A stretch of DNA of 6,671 bases, taken from NCBI GenBank assembly GCA_023260815.1, contig JALQUE010000076.1, forward strand, positions 1 through 6,671. The letters run 5' to 3'. The notes under the pieces were generated by a model that was given only the letters and a program-made list of their open reading frames with translations, was not told the DNA's origin and made no database searches. Within the stretch, counting starts at the first letter, position 1; each line of letters begins with the position of its first letter. Below, piece after piece: positions 5,093-6,671 of this stretch. Both the position numbers and the translations under genes were made by a program. Source of the stretch: Roseovarius sp. GTDB taxonomy: Bacteria > Pseudomonadota > Alphaproteobacteria > Rhodobacterales > Rhodobacteraceae.

Positions 5093-6671
5093 ATGACATC
5101 GGCCCTGCGCACCCGTCTTGCGATCGTCGCCTTGTTCCTGCTGCTGGTTGTGCTCAGCGCCGGAGGCATCTGGCGCTATGGCTATGTGCAGGTGCTGGAT
5201 CAGCTGGACAAGCAGGGCCGCTCGGATCTGGCGCTGGCCGCCGACCGGTTCAGCGGGCAGTTGCGCCGCTATCAGGAACTGGCGGTGCTGATGGCGGACC
5301 ACCCCACGCTGACCGCGCTGCGGCCCGGCATCAACGCGTCCGGCGCCCGCGCCCTGTTGCTGCAGGCAGCCGACAAGACCGGCGCGATGGGGCTGCTTTA
5401 CGCCAATCCACAAGGGCGGGTTCTGGCGCGCGCCGGGCATAGCCCTCGGGCGATGACCGGATCGGATTATTTCGACCGGGCGCGGCAAGGCGCGCTTGGA
5501 CAGGGCTATGGCCGTTACGGGCGCGACGGGCAGCGGGCCTATGTCTTTGCCGCTCCGGCGTTTGGCCCCGGCGGGGACGTGACCGGCATTCTGGTGGTGC
5601 TGATCGACATCGCCGAGCTGGAATGGGACTGGATCGGGGGCCAGCCGCCGGTGTTCTTCACCGACAGCGCCGGGTTGGTCTTTGTCTCGAACCGGTCGGA
5701 ATTGCTGTATTGGCGGACCGATCCCGACAGCGCCGGGCTACGCCCGCCAGGCGATGCCCAAGCCCCGGCATTTCAGGCGACGCGGCTTGCCGGACACGAG
5801 CTGTGGCGGATGGACTGGGGCGACTACCTGCCACGACAGGCGCTGCATATGGTGCGCGATCTGCCGGTGATCGGCATGACGGGCCATGCCCTGCTGGACG
5901 TGGCGCAGGCCCGCCGGATCGCGGCCCTTCAGGCCAGTGTCTTTGCGGTGATCTGCCTTGCTTTCGGGGGGTTGCTCATTCAGGCCGCAGAACGCCGCCG
6001 CACACTGGCACGCGCCAACGAACGGCTGGAACAGCGCGTGACCGAGCGAACGGCGGAACTGTCGGGCGCGAACATCGCGCTGCGCCGCGAGGTGGGGGAA
6101 CGACTCGAGGCCGAGGCGGCGCTGAAAAAGGCGCAGGACGATCTGGTGCAGGCGGGCAAGCTGTCGGCGCTGGGGCAGATGAGCGCGGGCATCAGCCATG
6201 AATTGAACCAGCCTTTGATGGCCATCCAGCAATATGCCGAAAATGGTGCGATGGTGTTAGAGCGGGGCAAGCCCGAATTGGCTGCTGAAAATTTGGGCCG
6301 TATTTCGGCCTTGGCGGCGCGGGCGGCGCGGATCATCAAAAACCTGCGTGCCTTTGCGCGCAACGAGGCCGAACCGATGGGCCGGGTGGATATTGTGGCG
6401 GTGGTGGAAACCGCGCTGGATTTGTTGGCGCCACGCCTGCGCCGAGACGCGATCTTGGTCAATTGGCATCGCCCCTCGGGGCCCATATGGGTGCGCGGCG
6501 GCGAGGTGCGGCTGGGCCAGGTGCTGGTGAATTTGCTGGGCAATGCCGCCGATGCCATGGCCGATGCCACGCTGCGGCGCATTACCATATCGGTTGTGGA
6601 TGGCAGCCCCGTGCGGTTGCGTATCGCCGATACGGGCCCGGGTATCGAAGAGCCCGACAAAATCTTTGATC
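5093..6671 (+). CDS. dctB: DctB-type sensor histidine kinase (5' part; 3' end outside window)
   Basis: Membrane-bound two-component sensor kinase; 526 codons are visible without a stop, and the gene runs off the right edge. Order: short cytoplasmic N-terminus; TM1 (about 9-27); periplasmic sensor region (28-278) with a PAS/Cache-like stretch (LLYANPQGRVLA, ITGILVVL-type strands around 101-172); TM2 (about 279-297); a coiled-coil linker with RVTERTAEL (315-323); H-box SALGQMSAGISHELNQPL (358-375) with phosphoacceptor H369; DHp helix 2 ending IIKNLRAFAR; N-box QVLVNLLGNAADAM (N480, N484); G1 box IADTGPGI (511-518). The H-box and linker wording is that of DctB, which with DctD controls C4-dicarboxylate uptake. 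The final ATP-lid/G2 part, and any dctD, lie outside. The start ATG 5093 puts TM1 at the usual place; there is no clear Shine-Dalgarno and no upstream in-frame start. The 46-base gap from sfsA shows no good promoter, so readthrough is possible. Two oddities: a codon-use change from about base 6193, and poor conservation of the recalled dicarboxylate-binding residues, so the ligand may differ. Confidence 0.88.
   Translation, partial: MTSALRTRLAIVALFLLLVVLSAGGIWRYGYVQVLDQLDKQGRSDLALAADRFSGQLRRYQELAVLMADHPTLTALRPGINASGARALLLQAADKTGAMGLLYANPQGRVLARAGHSPRAMTGSDYFDRARQGALGQGYGRYGRDGQRAYVFAAPAFGPGGDVTGILVVLIDIAELEWDWIGGQPPVFFTDSAGLVFVSNRSELLYWRTDPDSAGLRPPGDAQAPAFQATRLAGHELWRMDWGDYLPRQALHMVRDLPVIGMTGHALLDVAQARRIAALQASVFAVICLAFGGLLIQAAERRRTLARANERLEQRVTERTAELSGANIALRREVGERLEAEAALKKAQDDLVQAGKLSALGQMSAGISHELNQPLMAIQQYAENGAMVLERGKPELAAENLGRISALAARAARIIKNLRAFARNEAEPMGRVDIVAVVETALDLLAPRLRRDAILVNWHRPSGPIWVRGGEVRLGQVLVNLLGNAADAMADATLRRITISVVDGSPVRLRIADTGPGIEEPDKIFD

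Noticed and set aside
5623..6201. 192-codon plus-strand open frame inside the kinase gene
   Set aside because: It is the shifted frame of the kinase, whose own frame is uninterrupted and carries TM2, linker and H-box; Gly/Arg-rich shadow.

Overview
The window is a high-GC (about two thirds G+C by eye), gene-dense bacterial chromosome segment. Codon use is strongly G/C-ending, and the protein set (SfsA, a stand-alone CinA/MoaB-type protein, a DctB-type kinase, an AhpD-like protein) fits an alphaproteobacterium, most likely a Rhodobacteraceae/Roseobacter-type organism. That assignment is inference from gene content and composition. No rRNA, tRNA, CRISPR, insertion sequence or phage gene is visible.

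Layout. Bases 1-1108 (minus strand) hold the first 369 codons of a SulP-family anion permease whose 3' end, including the expected STAS domain, lies outside the window. Bases 1109-1304 are non-coding and contain a GC-rich hairpin. Bases 1305-4296 (minus strand) are a very compact four-gene operon, read from the right: a CinA/MoaB-type molybdopterin-binding-fold protein, a GNAT acetyltransferase, a CxxC AhpD-like (carboxymuconolactone decarboxylase family) protein, and a secreted protein that fuses a DUF4892-like domain to an OmpA-type peptidoglycan-binding domain. The junctions are a 4-bp ATGA overlap, a 15-bp gap holding a strong Shine-Dalgarno, and a 1-bp TGATG overlap, so translation is probably coupled.

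A 48-bp divergent intergenic region (4297-4344) separates this operon from plus-strand sfsA (4345-5046). It carries a good sigma-70-like promoter for the minus operon, whose -35 box lies inside the first codons of sfsA. A weaker plus-strand promoter is possible, with overlapping -10 boxes. sfsA has no Shine-Dalgarno, and its start is fixed by similarity to E. coli SfsA, so its mRNA may be nearly leaderless.

Downstream of sfsA, on the same strand, a DctB-type membrane sensor histidine kinase starts at 5093 and runs off the right edge after its G1 box. It shows a marked codon-usage change near its H-box (about base 6193), and its periplasmic domain seems to lack the residues recalled as binding C4-dicarboxylates in rhizobial DctB.

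Overall this is mostly ordinary core-type chromosome. I see no convincing undescribed defence or mobile system. The most useful leads are the mosaic composition of the kinase gene, its divergent sensor pocket, the overlapping divergent promoters with an SD-less sfsA, and the DUF4892-OmpA fusion coupled to a thiol peroxidase-like gene.
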